Positions 5,592 through 5,628 of a stretch of DNA of 5,628 bases are shown one piece after another. The notes under the pieces were generated by a model. The model was not told the origin of the DNA and made no database searches. It was given only the letters and a program-made list of their open reading frames with translations. The translations under genes were made by a program, and so were the position numbers. How positions within the stretch are numbered: position 1 is the first letter of the stretch; each line of letters begins with the position of its first letter. This DNA is from Actinobacteria bacterium UBA3120. GTDB taxonomy: Bacteria > Actinomycetota > Actinomycetes > S36-B12. Location of the stretch: the NCBI GenBank assembly GCA_002365735.1, contig DEZY01000010.1:15745-21372 (forward strand), written 5' to 3'.

Positions 5592-5628
5592 TGGCCAGGG
5601 ACGGGATCGAACCGTCGACCTTCCGATT
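5592..5628 (-). tRNA. tRNA-Phe(GAA), 3' half (positions 37-73), cut by the window end
   Basis: On the minus strand the 37 bases divide exactly into tRNA parts: A37 A38, 3' anticodon stem TCGGA, variable loop AGGTC, T stem GACGG, T loop TTCGATC, T stem CCGTC, acceptor strand CCTGGCC and discriminator A73. The following bases are CCT, so CCA is not encoded, and a run of six T (5584-5589 on the other strand) may serve as terminator. The 5' half would lie beyond 5628. The isotype Phe rests on the whole pattern matching actinobacterial tRNA-Phe and on the window's first bases, which supply the partner stem TCCGA and anticodon bases G34 A35. Whether this is the functional copy or a duplicated 3' end left by an integration event needs the flanks. 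Confidence 0.88.

Overview
The window looks like mid-GC Actinomycetota DNA (roughly half G+C by eye). The clues are an actinobacterial-type tRNA-Phe without an encoded CCA end, a 14-helix EmrB/QacA-type exporter, a Pr6Pr-family membrane protein and an ASA-type signal peptide. I cannot name a genus.

The most informative feature is at the two ends. The right end (5592-5628, minus strand) is the 3' half of a tRNA gene, positions 37 to 73. The left end (1-10, extending imperfectly to about 16) reads on the minus strand as tRNA positions 35 down to 26 of a tRNA-Phe with anticodon GAA. Joined end to start, they rebuild a tRNA-Phe anticodon arm with only position 36 missing. This is what a DNA segment inserted in (or excised from) a tRNA-Phe gene would look like. 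No integrase, excisionase, replication or transfer gene is visible, so the segment looks like a cargo-only island or the remains of one. A circular molecule or a boundary artefact cannot be excluded from the window alone.

Layout from left to right. 1-690 has no convincing gene. It holds paired short repeats close to the left junction and a strong double hairpin at 225-297. 691-1002 (minus) is a possible small unknown protein. 1003-1236 is a regulatory stretch with a palindrome and a -10-like hexamer six bases before the exporter start. 1237-2850 (plus) is the intact DHA2/EmrB-QacA exporter. 3030-3323 (plus) is a small protein with a weak resemblance to the YbaY/YscW fold, perhaps coupled to a 16-codon leader ORF. 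3363-4064 (minus) is a Pr6Pr/AIG1-like six-helix membrane protein, convergent with the previous gene. 4186-4233 is a strong hairpin ending the next gene. 4239-5195 (minus) is a secreted eight-cysteine protein with Ig-like character. 5302-5503 (plus) is a frameshifted C-terminal relic of a pentapeptide-repeat protein. The tRNA-Phe 3' half closes the window.

The genes do not form one operon or an obvious pathway. Three of the four convincing products act at or outside the membrane: an exporter, a possible lipid-active membrane enzyme and a secreted protein. With the pentapeptide relic, this suggests envelope-related accessory cargo at a tRNA insertion hotspot. That last reading is inference.
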